The notes under the pieces: model-generated
Told to the model about the DNA's origin: nothing
Seen by the model: only the letters and a program-made list of their open reading frames with translations
The model's database searches: none
Part shown: positions 1 through 9,359 of the stretch, in pieces
Numbering within the stretch: the first letter of the stretch is position 1
How the letters are laid out: every line of letters begins with the position of its first letter
Position numbers and translations under genes: made by a program
DNA from: Haematobia irritans
Taxonomy: Eukaryota > Arthropoda > Insecta > Diptera > Muscidae
NCBI RefSeq assembly: GCF_050003625.1
Contig: NC_134398.1
Coordinates: forward strand, 199,629,983-199,693,982
DNA length: 64,000 nt
Direction of reading: 5' to 3'

Positions 1-833
1 TAGGCTCCAAGTATTTGATCAAAAATATCGTAGGGAGAGGACAAAAGAAAGATAACATCAAGTGTCAATTGGGATATCTTTTTTGCACCTCAAAAACTTA
101 GAGAGAGAAAAGGAGAAAGGGAGCGAAGTTCCTTTTCTCTGTAACTATAAAACAATTAGGCATCCAATATTTTCATGGTGGGATCTCCATTTAAATACGA
201 TTCATAAACGTTTCAAGTAAATCGAAGATCTGAGGTTGATTTTTTGCAAAAAGACACACAGATTGCTAAAAATTTTAAACGTACAAAATGCAAATAAACG
301 GACGGACAGCGGGACAGTAATTACAATTTTTTTTCATTTGAGCTGAACTTTGATTGTCCGAATTTGCTTAATGACATAGGCGTAGCTAAAGGGTTTTTAT
401 GGATTTCTCATCTCCCTTACCAAATACCATGTATTATTTCTTCAAACTATGATTATATATCATTGAATTAAATCTTCTGGTGTTTTCCCATCTACACGAA
501 TAAATTGTTTCTCTTTTTGAGGTATCTTACCAATGAGCACACATTGTATCTTTCATCCCATAGGAAAACGTTGCTAGCTATGCCAATGTTTAACTGACAA
601 TTGTGACAATTAAAAATAAAAATTCAAAATAAAATTATTTTATAGTCCATACACATTAGGCACGAAATCTAATAAAACTAGATTTGAAATTCCTTTTTAT
701 AAGGCAAATGACATTTAACGTGAATGAGGTAATACCAAACCTATATTATTATATATTATAAAAATTTTGATATTATTAATTTGCTTTAAATTTATGATAA
801 ATTTATTGATGGTAAGAATTACTTCAATTATTC
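1..833. other. AT-rich stretch with no recognised gene or repeat
   Basis: I see no long open frame, inverted termini or tandem structure here. Short runs of A and T are common. It may be unique intergenic or intronic DNA, or an old repeat too decayed to recognise. Confidence 0.4.
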
Positions 834-1107
834 TTACGAACCGCACACCAAAAAGTTTTTCAGCGGTGGATTATCCCACCTCAGTAATGCTGGTGACATT
901 TCTGAGGGTTTCAAAGCTCCTCTAAGTGGTTTCACTGCAATGTGGAACGCCGTTCGGACTCGGCTATAAAAAGGAGGTCCCTTGTCATTGAGCTTAACAT
1001 GGAATCGGGTAGCACTCAGTGATAAGAGAGAAGTTCACCAATGTGGTATCACAATGGACTGAATAGTCTAAGTGAGCCTGATACATCGGGCTGCCACCTA
1101 ACCTAAC
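834..1107 (+). mobile_element. 5'-truncated SINE with LINE-like 3' tail
   Basis: The body (about 846-1015) is nearly identical to the SINE at 1277-1468 and to the reverse complement of 37846-38045, but the tRNA-like head is missing. The last 75 bases form a tail ending in repeats of taacc. The same tail is found at the 3' end of the minus-strand LINE at 12244-12306. This suggests that the SINE is copied by that LINE's enzyme. Confidence 0.7.
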
Positions 1108-1210
1108 CTAACCATGGTTGCCACAGTTGGTAGAATTCAACCAAAAATTCAACCAACTGTTTGGTAGATTGGTAGAATTCTTTATGTTTTGGTAGATTTC
1201 GAGAACCACC

Positions 1211-1468
1211 GTGGTGCAATGGTTAGCATGCCCGCCTTGCATACACAAGGTCGTGGGTTCGATTCCTGCATCGACCGAACACCAAAAAGTTTTTCAGCGG
1301 TGGTTTATCCCACCTCAGTAATGCTGGTGACATTTCTGAGGGTTTCAAAGCTTCTCTAAGTGGTTTCACTACAATGTGGAACGCCGTTCGGACTCGGCTA
1401 TAAAAAGGAGGTCCCTTGTCATTGAGCTTAATATGGAATCGGGCAGCACTCAGTGGTAAGAGAGAAGT
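1211..1468 (+). mobile_element. tRNA-headed SINE
   Basis: The first 70 bases look like a tRNA-derived head with polymerase III A and B boxes. They are followed by a body of about 190 bases shared with 846-1015 (plus) and 37846-38045 (minus). The copy stops before the 3' tail, where the 29-bp array begins. An open frame of 96 codons on the minus strand of this SINE is a by-product and not a gene. Confidence 0.8.
1212..1266 (+). promoter_or_regulatory. internal polymerase III promoter (A and B boxes) of the SINE
   Basis: TGGTGCAATGG (1212-1222) fits the A-box consensus and GGTTCGATTCC (1256-1266) fits the B-box consensus exactly. The spacing is typical for tRNA-derived SINEs. The head does not fold into a good cloverleaf, so it is not called as a tRNA gene. 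Confidence 0.75.
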
Positions 1469-2318
1469 AAAATTTTGACAAAACTTTCTATAGAAATAAT
1501 ATTTTGACAACATTTTCTATAGAAATAAAATTTTGACAAAATTTCCTATAGAAAGAAAATGTTGATAAAATTTTCTATAGAATGAAAATTTTGACAACAT
1601 TTTCTATAGAAATAAAATTTTGGCAATTTTTTCTATGGAAATAAAATTTTGACAACATTTTATGTAGAAATAAAAATTTGGCAAAAGTTTCAATAGATAT
1701 AAAATTTTGACAGTTTTCTATAGAAATAAAATTTTGACAAATTTTTCGATAGAAATAAAATTTTGACAAAATTTTCTATAGAAAGAAAATGTTGATAAAA
1801 TTTTCTATAGAACGAAAATTTTAACAACATTTTATATAGAAATAAAATTTTGACAAATTTTTCGATAAAAAATAAAATTTTGACAAATTTTCCGTTAGAA
1901 ATAAAACTGTGACAACATTTTCTATAGAAATAAAATTTTGCAAAATAAGATTTTTTGTTTGGATTTTTTCTATGGAAATAAAATTTTGACAACATTTTAT
2001 GTAGAAATAAAAATTTGGCAAAAGTTTCAATAGATATAAAATTTTGACAGTTTTCTATAGAAATAAAATTTTGACAAATTTTTCGATAGAAATAAAATTT
2101 TAACAAAATTTTCTATAGAAATAAAATTTTGACAAATTTTTCGATAAAAATAAAATTTTGACAAATTTTCCAATAGAAATAAAATTTTAACTAAAATTTT
2201 CGATAGAAAAAAAATGTTAACAAAATTTTCTATAGAAATAAAAATTTGACAAATTTTTCGATAAAAAATAAAATTTTGACAAATTTTCCGATAGAAATAA
2301 AACTGTGACAACATTTTC
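1468..2318 (-). repeat. 29-bp tandem array
   Basis: About 29 bases repeat with the core TTTCTATAGAAA, a perfect 12-base palindrome, followed by taaaattttgacaaaa. Units diverge and indels are frequent. Open frames of 60-140 codons rich in Phe, Ile, Tyr and Lys arise only because the unit lacks stop codons in some frames. Confidence 0.9.
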
Positions 2319-2420
2319 TATAATATTAAATTAAGCAAAATAAGATTTTTTGTTTGGTAGTGTTTTGGTAAAATTTTCCACCAATTTTGGTAGATTATTT
2401 TTGGTTCGAGGGACAACACA

Positions 2421-3255
2421 TTTCCTCGGAGCATACATCGATACGTTTCCAGATTTTCTCTATTTTAAATTTCCCACTTGATGAATAGTGTTCCAATTTG
2501 AATATGTTTCGGTAATACTAAAACTACCTTCCTTAATATGTCTTGGTAGGGCCTAAGACCAATATTTGTGTTATGCACATGTAATACATTGCGGTATAAA
2601 TATATGAAAATTTTCCATTAACAATACACTTTACGAACCTATTACCCATCCATTTTACCAGAAACAATATTCAAACATGTTCTAGTCAAGAAGCCAAACA
2701 AGAAATTTTCAAAATGCAAAATTTCTTTAATGAAAGAGAAGTTCTTAAAGTTTTTTAAGCCTGGGGTGGTGTTTGTCATGCTCGTTTTTGGTGCTTTCAA
2801 TATGGCTATCTAGGCTTTCATTTTAATTTCCCTGGCTTTCTGATTTGATGTAGCAGGCATTTGCGTTATATTTGCTGTAGATGCTGCTACCACCATTCTT
2901 GTCGTTATTTCGTTCAACTGATAAAAAGAGGTTAATACCAGTCATCAAGTTGAGGTTTAATTCTCTTTTATTAAATCTTGCACTTTTGGATGAAACGGGA
3001 TATAAAAAGAAAATTGTCAAGAAATTTATTAACAAATATTGGATGCTTGGTATTACGGTTGCAAATTAAATGTTTTCTTATCGTTAATAATGTATAATGG
3101 GAAATAAGGTAATTACGTTAAATAAATAACTTTCACTTTTAAAAGGATCGTCGAAGTTGTCTTTTGAGCCCATATGATTGGGGTCGCTTTAATTAATTTT
3201 AGTTTTTACTTTTCAGGTCAAGGTTATATTTAAACAGGAGTTTGTATAATCGCTA
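2421..3255. other. non-repetitive AT-rich DNA, no gene seen
   Basis: Short open frames on both strands (60-70 codons) overlap each other and have no recognisable protein features. No tandem structure or mobile-element ends are seen between the element ending near 2420 and the hAT-type element starting at 3256. Confidence 0.4.
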
Positions 3256-3415
3256 CAGTTTTGCCAGTATTGGGGATTTTTTCCACATTGGGGATATATT
3301 TTCGTGAATAGGGACGAAATTTCTGAGTTCGGGATTTGGGTGGAATTTCCATAAATTTGCGGAGTTTTGTGGGGATTTTTTCGAGTTTAATCTTTTAAAA
3401 AAATATATATTTATT

Positions 3416-3764
3416 TAGGAAATGTTGTCAAAATTTTATATCTATAGAAAATTTTGTGAAAATTTTATTTCTATAGAAAATTTTGTCAAAATTTTATTTC
3501 TACAGAAAATTGTGTCAAAGTTTTATTTCAATAGAAAATTGTGTCAAATTTTTATTTCAATATACAATTTTGTCAAAATTTTATTTCTATAGAAAATTTT
3601 GTGACAATTTTATTTCTATAGAATATTTTGTCAAAATTTTATTTCTATAGAAAATTTTGTAAAAATTTTATCTCTATACAAAAATTTGGTCAAAATTTTA
3701 TTTCTATAGGAAATTTTCTGAAAATTTTATTTCTATAGAAAATTTTGTCTAAACTTTATTTGGG
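3416..3764 (+). repeat. 29-bp tandem array
   Basis: This is the same unit as at 1468-2318 in the opposite orientation, reading attttatttctatagaaa. It lies inside the hAT-type element and ends at the first, partial copy of the hammerhead-bearing repeat (gggtttagtgaactgactg). Confidence 0.9.
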
Positions 3765-3828
3765 TTTAGTGAACTGACTGAATTTATTCAGATAATTGGT
3801 TTTCCATAAAGCTCGAAAAATAATTGTA

Positions 3829-3925
3829 TAATTAGATTTCTATAGAATATTTTGTCAAAATTTTATTTTTATAGAAAATTTTGTCAAATTTTATTTCTAT
3901 AGAAAATTTTGTCAAAACTTTATTT
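3829..3925 (+). repeat. short 29-bp array
   Basis: Three units of the 29-bp repeat separate the two lead-in copies of the hammerhead-bearing repeat. Confidence 0.8.
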
Positions 3926-3975
3926 GGGTTTAGTGAACTGACTGAATTTATTCAGATAATTGGTTGATAGTTTTG

Positions 3976-4044
3976 CTGCAAGTAGAGGATGCTGATGAGG
4001 AATGTGGTAATTCCGAAACGTACGTCCATCCAACCATCTTGCAG
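3976..4044 (+). ncRNA. hammerhead ribozyme, type I, complete
   Basis: The elements, read in order, are as follows. Outer stem I is CTGCAAG (3976-3982) with CTTGCAG (4038-4044). Inner stem I is GGATG (3987-3991) with CATCC (4027-4031). The core is CTGATGA (3992-3998). Stem II is GGAAT (3999-4003) with ATTCC (4010-4014) around a 6-base loop. GAAA follows at 4015-4018. A two-pair stem III (CG/CG) leads to the GUC cleavage site, with predicted cleavage after 4026. Very short stem III is typical of hammerheads known from Penelope-like elements. All strictly conserved core bases are present. Activity is inferred, not shown. Confidence 0.85.
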
Positions 4045-4155
4045 TCTATAGGGCTTTGCCCAAATAAATTTGACAAACATTCTTTTCCTCTGTTGGTTTT
4101 GCTACTCTTGTAGTTTAGTCAACACAATGGTTTTAAAGCTGGGATCAAAACAACA

Positions 4156-4497
4156 AATAAAATTTTATTTCTATAGAAAATTTTCTCAAAATTTTATTTC
4201 TATAGAAAATTTTATTTCCTTATTTCTATTTTTTCCATATATTTGTGGATTTTTGTGGGGATTTTTTCGAGAAATCAGTTTAATCTTTTTGACAAAATTT
4301 TATTTATTTAGGAAATGTTGTCGAAATTCTATTTCTATATAAAATTTTGTGAAGATTTTATTTCATAGAAATTTTTGTAAAACTTTTATTGCTATAGAAA
4401 ATTTTGTCAAAATTTTATTTCTATAGAAAATTTTGTCAAAATTTTATTTTTATAGAAAATTTAGTCAAAATTTTATTCCTATAGAAAATTTTGCCAA
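4156..4497 (+). repeat. 29-bp array interrupted by a tggggattttttcgag module
   Basis: Units of the 29-bp repeat flank a short module (about 4225-4300) that also occurs at 3345-3400 and 4700-4775. The interior of the hAT-type element has therefore grown by tandem duplication. Confidence 0.8.
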
Positions 4498-4503
4498 AAT
4501 AGA

Positions 4504-4565
4504 GCATGCTGATGAGGAATGTGGTAATTTCGAAACGTGCGTCCATCCAACCATCTTGCAGTCTT
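4504..4565 (+). ncRNA. decayed hammerhead ribozyme motif
   Basis: The CTGATGA core (4509-4515), GAAAC and the GTC site are kept. Stem II has a change (ATTTC in place of ATTCC, leaving a G-U pair). Inner stem I has a C-C mismatch (GCATG against CATCC), and the outer stem I 5' strand is gone because the upstream sequence is 29-bp repeat. Cleavage is probably weak or lost. Confidence 0.7.
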
Positions 4566-4675
4566 TAGGGCTTTGCCCAAATAAATTTGACAAACATTCT
4601 TTTCCTCTGTTGGTTAAGCTACTCTTGTAGTTTAGTCAACTCAATGGTTTTAAAGCTGAGATCAAAACAACAAAT

Positions 4676-5235
4676 ACAATTTTATTTCTATAGGAAATTT
4701 TGTCAAAATTTTTTCCATAAATTTGTGGATTTTTGTGGGGATTTTTTCGAGAAATTGGTTTAATCTTTTTTAACAAAATTCTATTTATTTAGGAAATGTT
4801 GTAGAAATTCTATTTCTATATAAAATTTTGTGAAAATTTTATTTCATAGAAATTTTTGTAAAACTTTTATTTCTATAGAAAATGTTGTCAAAATTTTATT
4901 TCTATAGAAAATGTTGTCAAAATTTTATTTCTATAGAAAATTTTATCAAAATTATATTTCTATAGAAAATTTTGTCAAAAATTCATTTCTATAGAAAATT
5001 TTGTCAACATTTTATTTCTATAGAAAATGTTGTCAAAATTTTATTTCTATAGAAAATTTTGTCAAAATTTTATTTCTTCAGAAAATTTTATCAAAATTTT
5101 ATTTCTATAGATAATTTTGTCAAAATTTTATTTCTTCAGAAAATTTTCTCAAAATTTTATTTCTATAGAAAATTTTCTCAAAAATTTATTTCTATAGAAA
5201 ATTTTGTTCAAATTTATTGTATATAAAATTTTGTT
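4676..5235 (+). repeat. 29-bp tandem array
   Basis: A long run of the attttatttctatagaaa unit fills the right half of the hAT-type element. About 290 bases of non-array sequence follow before the terminal inverted repeat. Confidence 0.9.
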
Positions 5236-5642
5236 GAAATTTTATTCGTTTTGTTATTGTCATCAATTGGAAGACGATCACCAGCCTCTTGGTGGTGTGG
5301 TTCGAAATCTTGATATTATTGCAGCTTGCTGGATTTGACAAAATTTTATTTTTTTTTTAATTATTACTGATTTTCTACAGCAGAGCCTTTTGTTTTCTTT
5401 TTTCAAAGAAATCTTGTCAAATATGTATTGGGGATTTTTGTGAGCAATTTAAGTTTAAATTGGGGGTTTTTGGGGACGAAGGCATCATAATTTGTGTACA
5501 AGAGCCACAAAAATACTGGCAACACTGAATGGCTATAACAACTGACCTACTCGTGGAACGTACTGTGGAGCGTATGACGAACATTTCAGTGTGAATTAAA
5601 AACCATAACTCATACGCTATAAGGACCTAAAGTTAATATCTT

Positions 5643-5784
5643 ACAGCTTGTTTCTGTATGTCGAACGAGTTCTATCGATCGACTGAAATCCATGGAAACA
5701 AATGATTTTTGGTTATAAGTCCAGCTGTTTGTTTCCATTTTAGTCGATCGATAGAGCTCATTCGAAATATAGAAACGGGCTGTT
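5643..5784. repeat. fold-back (inverted repeat) element
   Basis: The left arm 5643-5700 and right arm 5728-5784 pair over nearly 57 bases with few mismatches. They share the words CTATCGATCGACT and GGAAACA. The loop is about 27 bases. It is a small fold-back MITE-like sequence with no coding capacity. No clear target duplication was found. Confidence 0.7.
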
Positions 5785-5805
5785 ATGCACATACAATATC
5801 TATTT

Positions 5806-5837
5806 CTATCTATCTATTTCTATCCTATCTATTTCTA
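5806..5837 (+). repeat. (CTAT) microsatellite
   Basis: Imperfect ctat/ctattt repeats lie next to the fold-back element. Confidence 0.7.
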
Positions 5838-6164
5838 GTTCATTCCTATTCATGGCATTAGTAACAACTACTATTAGCACAATTTCCGTTTATTTCCGCA
5901 TTTTTTTTTTTTTAATTAACTCATTTCTATGCTTTGTTTGTTGTTCTTTTTTCGTTGCTTCTTGCTATAATCATTTTAATATTAGTTTGCTCTGGGCTTA
6001 TTCCCTTAAGAACAATCACACTGGAGAATTATTTTCCATATGCAGTGGTGCATGAATGAAGAAAAAAAAAAGAAATTTCAAACAAAAAAATAATATCCTC
6101 TCAAGTGGGATGTTAGAAAAGGATTTTCTGATGAGGCCGAATCATGAAATGAACATTTTCCAAA

Positions 6165-6332
6165 GTAGCAAATAGTGAAATAGCAATCAGTGAAATTATA
6201 CTTGATTTTGTTTTCATTTCTGTTGCTGTTGTTCGAAGATGACGAAATCACCAGAAGTATTTTCTCTGGAGAATATGCCAATTTCGCTATGAGATAGGGA
6301 TTGCCAGATTCATATAAATTACGGAACTATTT
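6165..6332. repeat. direct repeat, occupied-site copy
   Basis: This block (containing agcaatcagtgaaattatac and gagatagggattgccagatt) recurs at 7896-8075. In this copy a DINE-1-like element begins directly at its right edge. In the other copy the sequence runs on uninterrupted, so the pair acts as filled and empty site. Confidence 0.8.
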
Positions 6333-6483
6333 TTATACCCACCACCATAGAATGGTGACGGGGGTATAATAAGTTTGTCATTCCGTTTGTAACGCATCGA
6401 AATATCGATTTCCGACTATATAAAGTATATATATTCTTGATCAGGGAGAAATTCTAAGACGATATAACGATGTCCGTCTGTCC

Positions 6484-6525
<42 letters not shown>

Positions 6526-7782
6526 TGTAATCACGCTACAGACTTCAATAATGAAGCAATCGTGCTGAAATTTTGCACAAGCTCGTCTTTTGTCTGCAGG
6601 CAGGTCAAGTTCGAAGATGGGCTATATCGGTCCAGGTTTTGATATAGTCCCCATATAAACCGACCTCCCGATTTGGGGTCTTGGGCTTATAGAAATGGTA
6701 GTTTTTATCCAATTTGCCTGAAATTTGAAGTCTGGAGGTATTTTATGACTATAAAGAGATGTGCCAAAAATGGTGAGTATCGGTCCACGTTTTGGTATAG
6801 CCCCCATATAGACCGATCTCCCGATTTTACTTCTTGGGCTTATAGAAACCGCAGTTTTTATTCAATTTACCTGAAATTGGAAATCTAGAGGTATTGTAGG
6901 ACCACAAATACGTGTGCCAAAAATTGTGAGTATCGGTCCATATTTTGGTATAGCCCCCATATAGACCGATCTCCCGATTTGGGGTCTTGGGCTTATAGAA
7001 ACCGTAGTTTTTATCCAATTTGTCTGAAATTGGAAATCTAGAGGTATTTTAGGACCATAAAGAGGTGTGCCGAAAATGGTGAGTATCGATCCATATTTTG
7101 GTATAGCTCCCATATAGACCGATTCCCCAATTTTACTTCTTGGGCTTCTAGAATCCGAAGTTTTTATCCTATTTGCCTGAAATTGGAAATCTAGAGGTAT
7201 TTTCGGGTCACAAAGAGGTGTGCCGAAAATGGTGAGTATCGGTCCATATTTTAGTATAGCCCCCATAAGAACGATCTCCCGATTTAACTCCTTGGGTTTC
7301 TAGAAACCGTAGTTTTTATCTGATATGCCTGAAATTGTAAATATTCTGGTAATTTAGGCTCACAAAAACGTGTATCGGATTAAGTTTTTATCGGTCCATT
7401 TGGTAATGCCTCCATATAGACCGACTTCATTTCTTGAGGGTGTAGAAGGCGCACTGATCATGAAAATTGCTTGAAACTCAATGTAAAATTTCCAGATTTT
7501 GCTTCTACAGATTTAAGATTTCAAATCAAGACGTTATTTTATAATTTTCTTGCACACTTACAAGAGATGTTAATGATTCCTCTAAACCTCAAACAAAAAT
7601 GGTTCTTATAAATCCAGAATCTGATATAGTCCTCATAGGTGAAATCTTTACATTTATCTTCGGGTTGTGTCCTCAAGTCCTCAAGCCCTCCTGAAATTTC
7701 AAAGGAAACCCTAATATTTGGTTCATGGTGGTGGGTATTTAAGATTCGGCCCGGCCGAACTTACTGCTGTATATACTTGTTA
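6333..7782 (-). mobile_element. DINE-1/Helentron-like element, subfamily A
   Basis: Read on the minus strand, the element starts AACAAGTATATACAGCAG. It has a subterminal hairpin (gttcggccgggccgaat) near 7744-7762, a body of about 153-base tandem units, a (GACA) microsatellite, and a 3' part with the ttgatcagg and TATA-rich motifs resembling Drosophila DINE-1. It ends in gggtat. No protein is encoded. The empty site at about 8062 shows insertion between T and A runs without target duplication, as Helitron-type elements do. Confidence 0.8.
6476..6524 (+). repeat. (TGTC)n microsatellite
   Basis: Twelve or so tgtc units lie at a fixed position inside the DINE-1-like element. The other copies have shorter versions (for example 11262-11282 and 51080-51105), so expansion took place in this copy. 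Confidence 0.9.
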
Positions 7783-7895
7783 AATTTACATAAAGGCTAT
7801 TTTCTATTTCCTAAATTTGTATTTTATTTTTGAAATTCATTAAATTTTTAACAAATTTTTAAAACATCACATATTAAATTGCCTTTTATATTGCG

Positions 7896-8075
7896 AAATA
7901 GCAATCAGTGAAATTATACTTGATTTAGTTTTTTTTTTTTATTCCTGTTGCTGCTGTTCGAAAACAACGATCTTACCTGAAGTATTTACTCTGGTGAATA
8001 TGTCAATTTTGTTATGAGATAGGGTTGTCAGATTCATAAAAACTAAGGGACAATTTTAAAATTTACATAAATTTA
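7896..8075. repeat. direct repeat, empty-site copy
   Basis: This copy of the 6165-6332 block continues through attttaaaatttacataaat without the DINE-1-like insertion. It shows the sequence before insertion. Confidence 0.75.
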
Positions 8076-8112
8076 TTTGTAAAATCTATTTAGTTTTGAA
8101 CACATTTTAAAA

Positions 8113-8242
8113 CAAGTAAGGAAAGTCGGGCGGGGCCGACTATATTATACCCTGCACCACTATGTAGATCCACATTTTCGATAGCATATAAACTCCGTCC
8201 AATGTGTTGGATGCTATACTCGTATATAAAGGAGCAGCAGTA
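8113..8242 (+). mobile_element. DINE-1/Helentron-like fragment, subfamily C
   Basis: It begins AACAAGTAAGGAAAGTCGGG, has a hairpin (agtcgggcggggccgact), and then ataccctgcaccac. The copy is cut at about 8242, where sequence of the hAT copy begins. The full-length relative lies at 37548-40943 (minus), and this fragment supplies the intact target sequence for the mariner inserted there. Confidence 0.75.
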
Positions 8243-8539
8243 AGGATTTTAATTCGGGGGGTGGGTTCAACTTTAAAAAAAATATTCATATAATCTCATG
8301 TGTAGAAAATTTTATTTATGCATAGGTATGTATACAATATTTTTATAATATTAAATTTAGCCGACGGGCTTTTTGGACAGCAAATAAATCAATGACTTCT
8401 TCAGTCGGCACATTTATTCGGCGATGAACCGACATTAATGCCAATCCATTGAGTCTACTCTCGCCAGTCGAATTTCTAAGATACGTCTTTAATCTCTTCA
8501 TTTTTGAAAATGAACGTTCAGATGAGCACGTAGTAACTG

Positions 8540-9359
8540 CAGGGATGGAAAATGCAGTACTAAAGTACTTTTTTCAATACTTTTTCACCCCGGTCAGTAT
8601 CGTAGTACCTCCGCGAATGATTTAGTACCTTTTGTGTAGACATTTTTGAGTCGATATCAGATTTATGGTACAATAGCTTTGACAAAATATTTTAATATTT
8701 TGAGAAAGTCTTTATCAACCTTATTTGCTAATAGTCTTTTACAAATATGGCAAAACAGACATGTTCATGTGGGAAGAAAATCTCGATTTTGTAAAAGATA
8801 TAGTCAAAAACCGGATTTTATTGAACTTCAAGAATGTTTTAGTCGAAAAAAGAATGCGATTCTATATTATCGATTTTTTTATTTCGGTAGAAAATGTTGT
8901 CAAAATTTTATTTCTATATAGAATTTTTGCAAAATTTTATTTTTATAGAAAATTTTGTCAAAATTTTATTTCAATAGAAAAGTTTGTAAAAATTTTATTT
9001 CTATAGGAAATTTTTACAAAATTTTATTTCTATAAAAAAAATTTTGCAAATTTTTTTTCTATAGAATTTTTTTGGAAAATTTTATTTCTATAGAAAATTT
9101 TGTCAAAATTTTATTTCTATAGAAAATTTTGTCAAAATTTTATTTCTATAGAAAATTTTGTCAAAATTTTATTTCTATAGAAAATTTTTGCAAAATCTTA
9201 TTTATGTAGAAAATTTTGTCAAAATTTTATTTTCTTTAAAATTCAGTCTCTTGACAATAATCTTCCAGTGAAATTTTTGTTGAAATTTAGTAAAAAGTAC
9301 CTTTCCGCTTAAAAAATACCTTTTTTGTACTTTCTTAAAAATTGTATTTCCCATCCCTG
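8540..9359. mobile_element. non-autonomous hAT MITE inside hAT transposase
   Basis: The inverted ends CAGGGATGGAAAATGC (8540) and, on the other strand, CAGGGATGGGAAATAC (9359) are flanked by a perfect 8-base duplication AGTAACTG (8532-8539 and 9360-9367). The outer arms contain further matching agtacttt-type words. The interior is mainly a 29-bp array. A longer version sits at the same transposase position at 48098-49115. Confidence 0.85.
8880..9236 (+). repeat. 29-bp array inside the MITE
   Basis: About twelve units with the TTTCTATAGAAA core make up much of the MITE interior. Confidence 0.9.

Larger units (their letters stand above)
1108..2420. mobile_element. GGTTGCCAC-ended repeat element with 29-bp array
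   Basis: The left end reads ccatggttgccac followed by a module of gttggtagaattc words. The right end carries a module with ttggtagattatttttgg and a weaker inverted end. The same terminal modules flank 29-bp arrays at 46387-46745, 54389-55111 and 58436-58745. A SINE (1211-1468) has been inserted near the left end. It looks like a non-autonomous DNA element whose core is the 29-bp array. The class is not certain because no clear target duplication is seen. Confidence 0.45.
3763..4155 (+). mobile_element. hammerhead-bearing repeat, copy 1
   Basis: A lead-in starting gggtttagtgaactg occurs twice (3763-3802 and 3926-3966) with a short 29-bp array between. It is followed by the ribozyme and a trailer containing agggctttgcccaaataaat. 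The same lead-in and trailer flank the ribozymes at 34.8 kb (minus) and 48.4 kb. The family is probably derived from the end of a Penelope-like retroelement, but no reverse transcriptase is present here. Confidence 0.65.
3256..5527. mobile_element. non-autonomous hAT-type element
   Basis: The ends are inverted: CAGTTTTGCCAGTATT at 3256 and, on the other strand, CAGTGTTGCCAGTATT at 5527. The flanking 8-mers aatcgcta (3248-3255) and aatggcta (5528-5535) match at 7 of 8 positions, as expected for an old hAT target duplication. The 2.3-kb interior has no transposase. It holds 29-bp arrays and two copies of a hammerhead-ribozyme repeat. Confidence 0.7.

Noticed and set aside
1211..1275. Functional tRNA gene
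   Set aside because: A and B boxes are good, but the acceptor and anticodon stems do not pair and the sequence continues into a SINE body. The same holds for 21726-21788, 21905-21965 and 53041-53110.
1575..2314. Phe/Tyr/Ile/Lys-rich small proteins
   Set aside because: Frames within the 29-bp array; the unit length is not a multiple of 3 and the arrays are mobile, non-coding repeats.
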